A stretch of 7,869 nucleotides of DNA from Oscillospiraceae bacterium (lineage in GTDB: Bacteria; Bacillota; Clostridia; Oscillospirales; Ruminococcaceae), in assembly GCA_017528675.1 (NCBI GenBank), contig JAFXOO010000328.1, positions 1-7,869 on the forward strand. Direction: 5' to 3'. The translations under genes and the position numbers were made by a program. The notes under the pieces are model-generated. The model worked only from the letters and a program-made list of their open reading frames with translations, was not told the origin of the DNA and ran no database searches. Position 1 is the first letter of the stretch; each line of letters starts with the position of its first letter. Of this stretch, positions 1 to 5,011 are shown in pieces.

Positions 1-303
1 ACGGGACGGCACGTTGATACGGATGTTCTGCTTGGACAGCGCATTCCGGAGGTCAACGTTCATGGAAATGGGGGTCAGGTCGAGGTACTGATAGGACTGG
101 ATGACCGGGACGATGAATGCCGCACCGCCGTGGATGCACTTGGCACTCCGGGGCAGACCGTTCTCATCGGTGCCGACCTTACCGTAAACGACCAGGATTT
201 TGTCGGAAGGACACTTTCTGTAACGGGAAAGAATGGCGATGATGGTTGCGAACAGGATGACTGCGATCACGCAGATGATGAGCAGAATTACGAAATTATC
301 CAT
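1..303 (-). CDS. Flotillin-like SPFH/band 7 membrane protein, N-terminal part
   Basis: Only the first 101 residues are visible; the gene continues beyond base 1. The start at 303 is preceded by an AAGGAGA ribosome binding site (about 308-314). Residues 4-26 form one hydrophobic membrane anchor, followed by a basic stretch (SRYRKCP) and the beginning of an SPFH domain with the segments ILVVYGKVG, CIHGGAAFIVPV and ALSKQNIRINVPS, which resemble bacterial flotillins (FloT/YuaG type). Flotillins are scaffolds of membrane microdomains, anchored by the N-terminus with the SPFH and coiled-coil parts in the cytoplasm. The upstream gene in the same direction encodes an NfeD-like partner, the usual arrangement for this pair, and no terminator is seen between them, so they are probably one operon. 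Family assignment is firm; the specific cellular role is not shown by the sequence. Confidence 0.87.
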   Translation of the reverse strand, partial: MDNFVILLIICVIAVILFATIIAILSRYRKCPSDKILVVYGKVGTDENGLPRSAKCIHGGAAFIVPVIQSYQYLDLTPISMNVDLRNALSKQNIRINVPSR

Positions 304-401
304 GATGGTTCTCCTTTATAAATGTTTAGAAATGATACAGTTTCGGCAGATATGAACGAAATGCACACTTCTACGGCGGTTCCTCTCTGTCCTTGAATGT
401 C

Positions 402-1058
402 TTAGTCATTTTCTTCCACCACCAGTTCGTCTCCGCGCACATCGGTCACAAGAACCTGTGTGCCGTTTGTAATGGGCTTGTCGCTGTCGCTGATGGCATC
501 AAATTCACCGAAGCGTCCCTGGAGCCGCATGGTGACCTTGCCGCTGCCGCCGTTTTTCGCCGGAACCGTCAGATAGACAGTTGCCGTTTCACCGATGGCG
601 TTGCGTAGGTTCAGGATGCCGTTTTCCGCCAGCTTCCGGGATGCCTGCACGAGCTTTGCGACCAGGAACATCATCGCAAGACCACAGACCAGACCGATGC
701 CGCCGCCCGCCGGAACGGGCATGCCGGAGCTGATGCAGATGATGGACACCCAGCCGAACACCGCCAGGAACGTCACCACGGTCTGGAGCGTCAGCAGCCG
801 GAGACTGCCGAAATCCGCCGGATTGCCGCCATCGGAAACGCCGGAGGTCTCAAGGACATCCGGGACGCCGTTGCCGTCAAGATCGGCGTCAAAATCCGCA
901 TCGCCGATTCCGGAGGTATCCGAAATCTCCACACCCGCATCGCCGTGGCCGCCGATCATCGTCAGCAAGAGTTGCAGGACGAGTATGAGCGTGGACGGTA
1001 CAGCAATACAATACAGCACCCGCAGCACATCGCTGAGATTCTCCCACCATTCCTGCAT
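402..1058 (-). CDS. NfeD-like (YuaF-type) membrane protein, flotillin partner
   Basis: A complete 218-residue protein. The start at 1058 is supported by an AAGGAGGG ribosome binding site at 1065-1072. It has three likely membrane segments (about 11-35, 87-108, 117-138), a long acidic loop between the first two (about 36-84), and a C-terminal soluble domain (about 150-216, beginning NAIGETATVYL) with the small beta-rich OB-fold look of the NfeD C-terminal domain. Such proteins are typically encoded next to a flotillin and are thought to work with it in membrane domains. The flotillin start lies 98 bases downstream. An odd point is the loop sequence DADLDGNGVPD (residues 57-67), which has the DxDxDG spacing of calcium-binding loops. 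The protease domain found in long NfeD proteins is absent, so this is the short class. Assignment is from topology, C-terminal domain and neighbour. Confidence 0.82.
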   Translation of the reverse strand: MQEWWENLSDVLRVLYCIAVPSTLILVLQLLLTMIGGHGDAGVEISDTSGIGDADFDADLDGNGVPDVLETSGVSDGGNPADFGSLRLLTLQTVVTFLAVFGWVSIICISSGMPVPAGGGIGLVCGLAMMFLVAKLVQASRKLAENGILNLRNAIGETATVYLTVPAKNGGSGKVTMRLQGRFGEFDAISDSDKPITNGTQVLVTDVRGDELVVEEND

Positions 1059-1115
1059 AGAAATCCCTCCTTATAAGATAGTATGCATGGGATGTAAACC
1101 AAATTTACTAAAATT

Positions 1116-1144
1116 ATTATACAGCATTCTGCTGCGTTTGTCAA
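1116..1144 (-). promoter_or_regulatory. Consensus housekeeping promoter for the nfeD-flotillin operon
   Basis: Read on the minus strand, this is TTGACA (1139-1144), a 17-base spacer, and TATAAT (1116-1121). Both boxes match the vegetative sigma-factor consensus exactly. Transcription should begin near 1109, giving a leader of about 50 bases before the NfeD-like start codon. Confidence 0.9.
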
Positions 1145-1202
1145 GGGGTCTGGGAAAAATTTTCTGTCATTTCCGGTGAGGTTCACAGGCAGGAAAGGTA
1201 AA

Positions 1203-1251
1203 ACAGAATCATTTCTGTAAAAATGTAAATAAATTTGCCCTTCTGACAGAA
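1203..1251. promoter_or_regulatory. Candidate operator dyads in the divergent control region
   Basis: Between the two divergent promoters lie ACAGAA-TCAT-TTCTGT (1203-1218), a perfect 6+6 dyad, and TTCTG-A-CAGAA (1241-1251), a perfect 5+5 dyad. Related half-sites sit at 1161-1167 (TTTCTGT) and in the promoter spacer of the regulator gene (TCAGAAA, about 1279-1285). The neighbouring gene encodes a DNA-binding protein, so these may be its binding sites. That link is inference; the region is AT-rich and some matches may be chance. Confidence 0.35.
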
Positions 1252-1266
1252 AAAAGAAAAAAGTAC

Positions 1267-1295
1267 TTGCATTTTTATCAGAAATGTGGTATGAT
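1267..1295 (+). promoter_or_regulatory. Promoter of the XRE-family regulator gene
   Basis: TTGCAT (1267-1272), 17-base spacer, TATGAT (1290-1295), close to the vegetative consensus with two mismatches in the -35 box and one in the -10 box. Transcription would start near 1302, giving a leader of about 75 bases to the ATG at 1376. Confidence 0.72.
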
Positions 1296-1375
1296 ATATA
1301 CAGAAGCAGTAAACAGAGTTTACACGGAATGCGCCGGAGAACAGTTCCGGAGCTGCCTGAAAAGGAGATGATCGG

Positions 1376-1930
1376 ATGGATAATGCAGAGCTCGGCAGAC
1401 GGCTGAAATCCGCCCGTCTTGCCAAGAAAATGACGCAGAGCGATGTGGTCGGGAGCTTCATTACCCGCAACATGCTCAGCCAGATTGAAAGCGGCACAGC
1501 TACGCCGTCCATGAAAACGCTGGAGTATCTCTCCGGGGTGCTGGAGCTGCCGCTTGAAAAGCTGCTGTCGGAGTCCGGCGGTGCGGAGAATGAGCAGAGC
1601 TCGCTTGCAACGCTGCGGCGTGCCAAGCAGCTTTTAGAGGAGGGCAGCTATGAGGAGCTGCTCCGGATTGAGGAGAACACCGGCCTGATTGCGGACGAGC
1701 TTCACGCCCTGCGGAGCATGGCACATCTGGAGATTGCCCGCAGCCTTGCTGAAACCGAGCAGACCGAATCCATGCAGACGGCAGTCATGCATGCCCGCTA
1801 TGCCGCCCAGGAAGCCGGCAGGGGGATCTATGCGAACAAGGCCAGGGCAGGGGAGGCCAACCAGCTCATTGCCCAGATCGCCCAGATCCTCAGCGATTAC
1901 TACTCCAGCCTTGCGGCGGGGCAGTCCTGA
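1376..1930 (+). CDS. XRE-family helix-turn-helix transcriptional regulator
   Basis: A complete 184-residue protein with an AAAGGAG ribosome binding site at 1361-1367. Residues 6-64 form a lambda-repressor-like HTH (HTH_3/XRE): LGRRLKSARLAKKMTQSDV, then the recognition-helix region with RNMLSQIESGTATPS and LEYLSGVLELPLEKLL. The remainder (about 75-184) is predicted to be almost entirely helical and rich in Ala, Glu, Leu and Gln, with no catalytic motif. It could be a short TPR-like or dimerisation domain, as in peptide-responsive XRE regulators, but the repeats are not clear enough to assert that. The gene is transcribed away from the nfeD-flotillin operon across a 317-base shared region with dyad sequences, so autoregulation and control of that operon are plausible. 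It stands alone; the next plus-strand gene begins 500 bases later from its own promoter. The signal it senses is unknown. Confidence 0.85.
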   Translation: MDNAELGRRLKSARLAKKMTQSDVVGSFITRNMLSQIESGTATPSMKTLEYLSGVLELPLEKLLSESGGAENEQSSLATLRRAKQLLEEGSYEELLRIEENTGLIADELHALRSMAHLEIARSLAETEQTESMQTAVMHARYAAQEAGRGIYANKARAGEANQLIAQIAQILSDYYSSLAAGQS

Positions 1931-1963
1931 AGCGGGGAGGGACAGGGAGCTATGGATATCGAA

Positions 1964-1984
1964 AGCGGCCCGCTCAGGGCCGCT
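1964..1984 (+). terminator. GC-rich hairpin after the regulator gene, possible weak terminator
   Basis: AGCGGCCC (1964-1971), loop GCTCA, GGGCCGCT (1977-1984) forms a perfect 8-bp stem 34 bases past the stop codon. It is not followed by a T-run (the next bases are GCTCCTTCC), so it is not a standard intrinsic terminator. It may still slow polymerase or protect the 3' end of the message. Confidence 0.4.
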
Positions 1985-2013
1985 GCTCCTTCCGAATCCC
2001 CTGTAAACAACCT

Positions 2014-2173
2014 GATGCCGAAACAACGCTAACAACTTAAGCTTTTTTGTCGGCTTGCGCCGACTTAGGAGGGGCTGCTCGCCCCACCAAAACCTCCCCC
2101 CGCAGGGCGGTGACCGCCCTGCACCCGCAGGTTTTGATGTGCTAAGTTGTTGACATTGGATGCCGAAAACAAC
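2014..2173. repeat. Multi-hairpin element bounded by inverted repeats and flanked by direct repeats
   Basis: The direct repeat GATGCCGAAACAAC (2014-2027) recurs as GATGCCGAAAACAAC (2159-2173), one A longer. Just inside lie inverted ends AACAACTTA (2031-2039) and TAAGTTGTT (2143-2151). Between them are three hairpins: GTCGGC-TTGC-GCCGAC (2049-2064); GGGGC-TGCTC-GCCCC (2071-2085); and a long one with outer stem AAAACCT/AGGTTTT (2089-2095 with 2129-2135) and inner stem GCAGGGCGG/CCGCCCTGC (2102-2110 with 2114-2122). The whole could fold as a cloverleaf-like RNA or single-stranded DNA. There is no transposase, so a non-autonomous mobile unit (MITE, or palindrome-associated element moved in trans) is the best reading. 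A structured noncoding RNA is the alternative. It sits in a gene-free gap and breaks no gene. Confidence 0.6.
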
Positions 2174-2207
2174 TCCTTCCTCCCGGCAGGAGCAGCCGTG
2201 ATTGTAC

Positions 2208-2229
2208 GCTGTGCACAGCATTGCAATGC
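2208..2229. repeat. Two abutting 12-bp perfect palindromes
   Basis: GCTGTGCACAGC (2208-2219) and GCATTGCAATGC (2218-2229) share a GC and run back to back, about 60 bases upstream of the ribosomal operon's -35 box. Two perfect palindromes in register could be operator sites or a cruciform-prone element. No protein can be named for them. Confidence 0.4.
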
Positions 2230-2287
2230 CTGTACCGCAGCACAACGCACAACACACACAAAGCCGCAAAAATCTTCGGAAAAATGC

Positions 2288-2316
2288 TTGACAAAACGGA
2301 AAATATATGCTAAAAT
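2288..2316 (+). promoter_or_regulatory. Promoter of the rpmG-secE-nusG-rplK-rplA operon
   Basis: TTGACA (2288-2293), a 17-base spacer, TAAAAT (2311-2316). The -35 box is perfect and the -10 box has one mismatch. Transcription should begin near 2323, leaving a leader of about 110 bases before rpmG. No other promoter of this quality is seen before secE, nusG, rplK or rplA, so it probably drives all five genes. Confidence 0.85.
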
Positions 2317-2319
2317 AGT

Positions 2320-2366
2320 ATTACCTCTTTGCGGGGGTAATTTTTTTGTGCTTTCTTACCGCCCGC
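2320..2366 (+). promoter_or_regulatory. Foldable leader start with hairpin and U-run
   Basis: ATTACCTC (2320-2327) can pair with GGGGTAAT (2334-2341, one G-T pair) and is followed by six T's (2342-2347), a terminator-like shape right at the predicted transcription start. An alternative stem pairs GCGGGGGTAA (2331-2340) with TTACC-G-CCCGC (2356-2366, one bulge) and excludes the first. Because transcription starts at about 2323, only the inner part of the first stem (about 5 bp) would be in the RNA, so true termination here is doubtful. A 5' stabilising stem is equally possible. Confidence 0.35.
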
Positions 2367-2434
2367 TGCTGAGGGAGGCAAACAACCTAACGTGCCCGTA
2401 AAACCGGGAGAATACTGGATCAGGAGGTGCCGAT

Positions 2435-2584
2435 ATGAGAGTTAAAATCACTCTGGCTTGTACAGAATGCAAGCAGCGTAACTATGTTACCAAGAAGAAC
2501 AAGAAGAACGATCCCGATCGTATCGAGATGAAGAAGCATTGCAAGTTCTGCAGAAAGCACACCGTGCACAAGGAAACAAAGTGA
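2435..2584 (+). CDS. rpmG: 50S ribosomal protein L33 (zinc-binding form)
   Basis: A 49-residue basic protein, the normal length for bacterial L33, reading MRVKITLACTECKQRNY at the start. The ATG at 2435 follows an AGGAGG site at 2422-2427. Four cysteines in two CxxC pairs (C9/C12 and C36/C39) mark the zinc-binding (C+) version rather than the zinc-free paralogue used under zinc shortage. L33 binds near the E-site of the large ribosomal subunit. It is the first gene of the operon and lies 15 bases ahead of secE, the order found in many Firmicutes. Being so small it is easily missed by length-filtered gene finders. Nothing in it looks broken. Confidence 0.95.
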   Translation: MRVKITLACTECKQRNYVTKKNKKNDPDRIEMKKHCKFCRKHTVHKETK

Positions 2585-2599
2585 TCGGAGGTCTGACGC

Positions 2600-2941
2600 A
2601 TGGCGAAGGATAAGAAGAAAACTTCGGGAAACGCTGACGCTTCCGCTGTGGAAGAAACCAAAAGCACAAAGAAGGCCAAGACAGACTCTGATAAGCCTGT
2701 AAAGGCAGGTAAGAAGGATATCAAGAAGGACGGAGAGAAGAAGAATGTCTTCCAGTCCATCGGCAAGTGGTTCCACGACCTCAAAGTGGAGTTCAAGAAC
2801 GTCACCTGGCCGAGCAGAAACACCGTGGTCATCAACACCAGCGTGGTGCTGACTGTCATTGTGGCAGGCAGTGTGATTATCGGTCTGCTCGATTCCGGGC
2901 TGCTGAAGCTTGCACAGTTCCTGATTGGCCTGAGCCAGTAA
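2600..2941 (+). CDS. secE: Preprotein translocase subunit SecE
   Basis: A 113-residue protein with one membrane segment (about 76-98), preceded by the SecE signature region FHDLKVEFKNVTWPSR (58-73, with the conserved VTWPSR). SecE clamps SecY in the membrane channel that exports proteins; the conserved amphipathic helix lies on the cytoplasmic face. The ATG at 2600 follows GGAGG at 2587-2591, which overlaps the end of the L33 gene region. Single-membrane-span bacterial SecE is usually about 60-75 residues. This one carries an added N-terminal tail of about 48 residues, very rich in Lys with Ser, Thr, Asp and Glu, probably disordered. The good ribosome binding site at this ATG makes the long form credible. 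It lies between rpmG and nusG, the standard location. Confidence 0.95.
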   Translation: MAKDKKKTSGNADASAVEETKSTKKAKTDSDKPVKAGKKDIKKDGEKKNVFQSIGKWFHDLKVEFKNVTWPSRNTVVINTSVVLTVIVAGSVIIGLLDSGLLKLAQFLIGLSQ

Positions 2942-2966
2942 CCTATTTCAGAAGGGAGAATGAACT

Positions 2967-3497
2967 ATGTCGCAGGCGGCAAAATGGTATGTCATTCACA
3001 CATATTCCGGTTACGAGAACAAGGTCGTACAGAATATTGAAAAAGTGGTGGAAAATCGTAAGCTGCATGACCTCATTCAGGAAGTATTTATCCCGACTGA
3101 ACACGTTACGGAGATTGTGGACGGCAAGACGAAGGAAGTGGAGCGTAAGACCTTTCCGGGCTATGTGCTCGTGAAGATGGTCTATACCGATGACTCCTGG
3201 GCTGTTGTCCGCAGTACAAGAGGCGTGACCGGCTTTGTCGGCCCCGGCTCCGTTCCCACACCGCTCTCTGAGAGAGAGGTCGCAGCGATGGGCGTTGAGT
3301 CCAAGGAATCTGTGGTGGAAGTTGACTACAGTGTCGGCGACCGCATTCGTGTGACGGGGACAAACCTCGATGGCTTCACCGGTATCGTCCGCAGCATTGA
3401 CCTTGAAGCAGGTCAGGTGGAGGTACTCGTGAATATGTTCGGCCGTGATACGCCGACCACCATCGCACTGCATCAGGCTGTGAAGCTTGATGATTGA
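2967..3497 (+). CDS. nusG: Transcription termination/antitermination factor NusG
   Basis: A 176-residue protein of normal length for bacterial NusG. Residues 5-110 form the NGN domain that binds the RNA polymerase clamp (KWYVIHTYSGYENKV, then FIPTEHV, KTFPGYVLVKM, and VRSTRGVTGFVGPG). Residues 122-170 form the KOW domain (VGDRIRVTGTNLDGFTGIV and VEVLVNMFGRDTP), which contacts Rho or ribosomal protein S10 in characterised homologues. The ATG at 2967 has an AAGGGAG site at 2952-2958. The gene follows secE by 25 bases and precedes rplK, the common bacterial order. It is intact, with no insertion between the domains. Confidence 0.97.
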   Translation: MSQAAKWYVIHTYSGYENKVVQNIEKVVENRKLHDLIQEVFIPTEHVTEIVDGKTKEVERKTFPGYVLVKMVYTDDSWAVVRSTRGVTGFVGPGSVPTPLSEREVAAMGVESKESVVEVDYSVGDRIRVTGTNLDGFTGIVRSIDLEAGQVEVLVNMFGRDTPTTIALHQAVKLDD

Positions 3498-3502
3498 TGA
3501 AC

Positions 3503-3520
3503 TGAAAGACATGTCTTTCA
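3503..3520. repeat. 18-bp perfect palindrome between nusG and rplK
   Basis: TGAAAGACATGTCTTTCA is its own reverse complement. As RNA it makes a 7-bp stem with a CATG loop, starting six bases after the nusG stop and ending two bases before the L1-like motif. There is no T-run, so it is not a terminator. It may be a processing site, a helix stacking on the next motif, or a protein-binding dyad. Confidence 0.55.
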
Positions 3521-3522
3521 TC

Positions 3523-3562
3523 GTGGGAGGGCAGAAGAAATGAAGCTGCCCGCCTTTACCAC
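3523..3562 (+). promoter_or_regulatory. Candidate ribosomal protein L1 binding site ahead of rplK
   Basis: GTGG (3523-3526) pairs with CCAC (3559-3562). An asymmetric internal loop has GA on one side and GCCTTTA on the other, then GGGCAG (3529-3534) pairs with CTGCCC (3546-3551) around an 11-base loop. The same core recurs before rplA. L1 is known to repress its own operon by binding mRNA that mimics its 23S rRNA site, and this structure ends six bases before the rplK ribosome binding site (3569-3573). Identification as an L1 site is inference from placement and the repeated core. Confidence 0.6.
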
Positions 3563-3582
3563 AAATATGGAGGTAAAACAAT

Positions 3583-4008
3583 ATGGCACAGAAAGTAGTT
3601 GGCTATATCAAGCTGCAAATTCCGGCAGGCAAGGCAACACCTGCTCCGCCTGTAGGCCCGGCACTGGGTCAGCACGGCGTAAACATTATGGCATTCACCA
3701 AGGACTTCAACGAGAGAACCAAGAATGACATCGGCCTGATTATCCCGGTTGTCATCACGGTTTACGCTGACCGTTCCTTTACCTTTATCACCAAGACACC
3801 TCCGGCTGCTGTTCTCATCAAGAAGGCATGCGGCATCGAGAGCGGTTCCGGTGTTCCGAACAAGACCAAGGTGGCAAAGATCACCAAGGCACAGGTACAG
3901 CAGATCGCAGAGACCAAGATGAAGGATCTGAACGCAGGCTCCGTTGAGGCTGCAATGAGCATGATCGCTGGTACCGCACGCTCCATGGGCGTAGTAGTAG
4001 AGGACTAA
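3583..4008 (+). CDS. rplK: 50S ribosomal protein L11
   Basis: A 141-residue protein, the expected length. The N-terminal domain contains the invariant IPAGKATPAPPVGPALGQHG region (13-32), and the C-terminal domain, from about residue 72, binds 23S rRNA (TPPAAVLIKKA, then AGSVEAAMSMIAGTARSMGV near the end). L11 forms the stalk base of the large subunit, contacts elongation factors, and is the site of thiopeptide action. The ATG at 3583 follows GGAGG at 3569-3573. It lies downstream of nusG across an 85-base gap holding a palindrome and the L1-like motif, and 105 bases ahead of rplA. Nothing unusual is seen in the coding sequence. Confidence 0.97.
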   Translation: MAQKVVGYIKLQIPAGKATPAPPVGPALGQHGVNIMAFTKDFNERTKNDIGLIIPVVITVYADRSFTFITKTPPAAVLIKKACGIESGSGVPNKTKVAKITKAQVQQIAETKMKDLNAGSVEAAMSMIAGTARSMGVVVED

Positions 4009-4023
4009 GGCAGGATTACTGCC
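4009..4023 (+). other. Small hairpin directly after the rplK stop
   Basis: GGCAG-GATTA-CTGCC forms a 5-bp stem starting at the first base after the rplK stop codon. There is no T-run. It could separate rplK translation from the structured region that follows; the function is unknown. Confidence 0.35.
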
Positions 4024-4034
4024 CTCACCAAACT

Positions 4035-4092
4035 GTGGGAGGAAATCTCTTTCCGCTAACCGGTCTGCGAGAGAGCATGCCGGTATTACCAC
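4035..4092 (+). promoter_or_regulatory. Second candidate L1 binding site ahead of rplA
   Basis: GTGG (4035-4038) pairs with CCAC (4089-4092). After the GA bulge, GGAAA (4041-4045) pairs with TTTCC (4050-4054), followed by GCTA. It differs from the rplK copy by an extra arm: ACCGG (4059-4063) pairs with CCGGT (4080-4084), topped by TGC/GCA with a GAGAGA loop. The structure ends seven bases before the rplA ribosome binding site (4099-4104). The shared GTGGGAGG start and ACCAC end with the rplK copy suggest the same ligand, probably L1. This is inference. Confidence 0.6.
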
Positions 4093-4113
4093 GAATTCAG
4101 GAGGAATGAAATA

Positions 4114-4809
4114 ATGAAACACGGCAAGAAGTATGTTGACAGCCGTAAGGCAATTGATCCTGCAAAGCTCTATGAGTCTGTAGAAGCACTCGACCTGGTT
4201 TGCAAGAATGCCAAGGCAAAGTTTGACGAGACAGTAGAGGTTCACATCCGACTCGGCGTTGACTCCCGTCACGCTGACCAGCAGGTGCGTGGTGCAGTTG
4301 TACTGCCCAACGGCACCGGTAAGAAGGTAAGAGTCCTTGTTTTCTGTAAGGAGGACAAGTATGAGGCTGCACAGGCAGCAGGCGCAGAGTTCGTCGGCGG
4401 TCAGGATCTCGTAGACAAGATCATGAAGGAAAACTGGATGGATTTCGATGTTGTCATCGCATCTCCGGACATGATGGGTACCGTTGGTAAGCTCGGTCGT
4501 GTACTCGGCCCGAGAGGCCTGATGCCGAACCCGAAGGCCGGCACTGTTACCCCGGATGTAGCGAAGGCTGTTACCGATGCCAAGGCTGGTAAGATCGAGT
4601 ATCGTCTCGACAAGACCAACATCATCCACTGCCCGATCGGCAAGGCTTCCTTCGGCGCCCAGAAGCTCGATGAGAACCTCGCAACACTGCTTGAGGCTGT
4701 TGTTAAGGCAAAGCCGGCAGCAGCAAAGGGTACCTATCTGAGAAGCTGCACTGTAACTTCCACGATGGGTCCGGGTGTACCGGTTGCAACTGCAAAGTAC
4801 GGCGTCTGA
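4114..4809 (+). CDS. rplA: 50S ribosomal protein L1
   Basis: A 231-residue protein, the usual length for bacterial L1. It starts MKHGKKYVDSRKAID at the ATG at 4114, behind AGGAGG (4099-4104). Domain I is built from both ends, with domain II inserted (about 66-160). The signature LGPRGLMPNPKAGTVT at 131-146 and the ending TSTMGPGVPV (215-224) are typical. L1 binds the mobile L1 stalk of 23S rRNA and helps release deacylated tRNA. In characterised bacteria it also represses its own operon by binding the mRNA, which fits the two structured motifs upstream of rplK and rplA. A strong terminator lies 14 bases past the stop, so rplJ-rplL, which often follow, are not in this operon. Confidence 0.97.
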   Translation: MKHGKKYVDSRKAIDPAKLYESVEALDLVCKNAKAKFDETVEVHIRLGVDSRHADQQVRGAVVLPNGTGKKVRVLVFCKEDKYEAAQAAGAEFVGGQDLVDKIMKENWMDFDVVIASPDMMGTVGKLGRVLGPRGLMPNPKAGTVTPDVAKAVTDAKAGKIEYRLDKTNIIHCPIGKASFGAQKLDENLATLLEAVVKAKPAAAKGTYLRSCTVTSTMGPGVPVATAKYGV

Positions 4810-4823
4810 TTGACTGCATTCAC

Positions 4824-4864
4824 AGCACCCTTTTCGTCAGAAACGGCGAAAGGGGTGCTTTTTT
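4824..4864 (+). terminator. Intrinsic terminator of the ribosomal operon
   Basis: AGCACCCTTTTCG (4824-4836) pairs with CGAAAGGGGTGCT (4847-4859), a 13-bp stem with one G-T pair and a 10-base loop, followed by a run of T's through 4864. This is a classical Rho-independent terminator and marks the end of the rpmG-rplA operon. Confidence 0.95.
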
Positions 4865-4888
4865 GTTCCGGCGGGGTATTTGTGGGAT

Positions 4889-5001
4889 TGCACAAAAATC
4901 GGAGGGTTGTCGTCCTGGGAAAGGCTGCTGTTTTGTGCAGAATGGCAGAAGCAGGTAAGTAGAACACGTTCCTGCGCCGGATCGGGAGATTTGTGCAGAA
5001 T
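4889..5001. repeat. Repeated TTTGTGCAGAAT boxes upstream of the signalling operon
   Basis: TTTGTGCAGAAT occurs at 4932-4943 and 4990-5001, identical over 12 bases with starts 58 bases apart. An inverted partial copy, TGCACAAAA, lies at 4889-4897. The second box ends ten bases before the -35 element, a suitable position for an activator or repressor. No regulator can be assigned. The rest of 4865-5011 shows no gene. Confidence 0.45.
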
Positions 5002-5011
5002 ATCTAACATA

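Noticed and set aside
2028..2158. tRNA gene suggested by the cloverleaf-like fold of the hairpin element
   Set aside because: The arms lack tRNA signature positions (no T-loop GTTCGA-like sequence, no 7-bp acceptor stem with CCA, no plausible anticodon arm), and the long third arm is inconsistent with tRNA.
2065..2401. Small reading frames across the hairpin element and its flank on both strands
   Set aside because: They lack good ribosome binding sites, are low-complexity Pro/Gly/Arg or Cys-rich, and follow the repeat structure, so they are probably not genes.
3498..3582. Separate promoter for rplK-rplA in the nusG-rplK gap
   Set aside because: No -35/-10 pair with acceptable spacing was found; the gap is filled by the palindrome and the L1-like motif.
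3556..4629. Long minus-strand reading frame opposite rplK and rplA
   Set aside because: It spans two ribosomal protein genes of certain identity and its translation resembles no family; it is a shadow frame.
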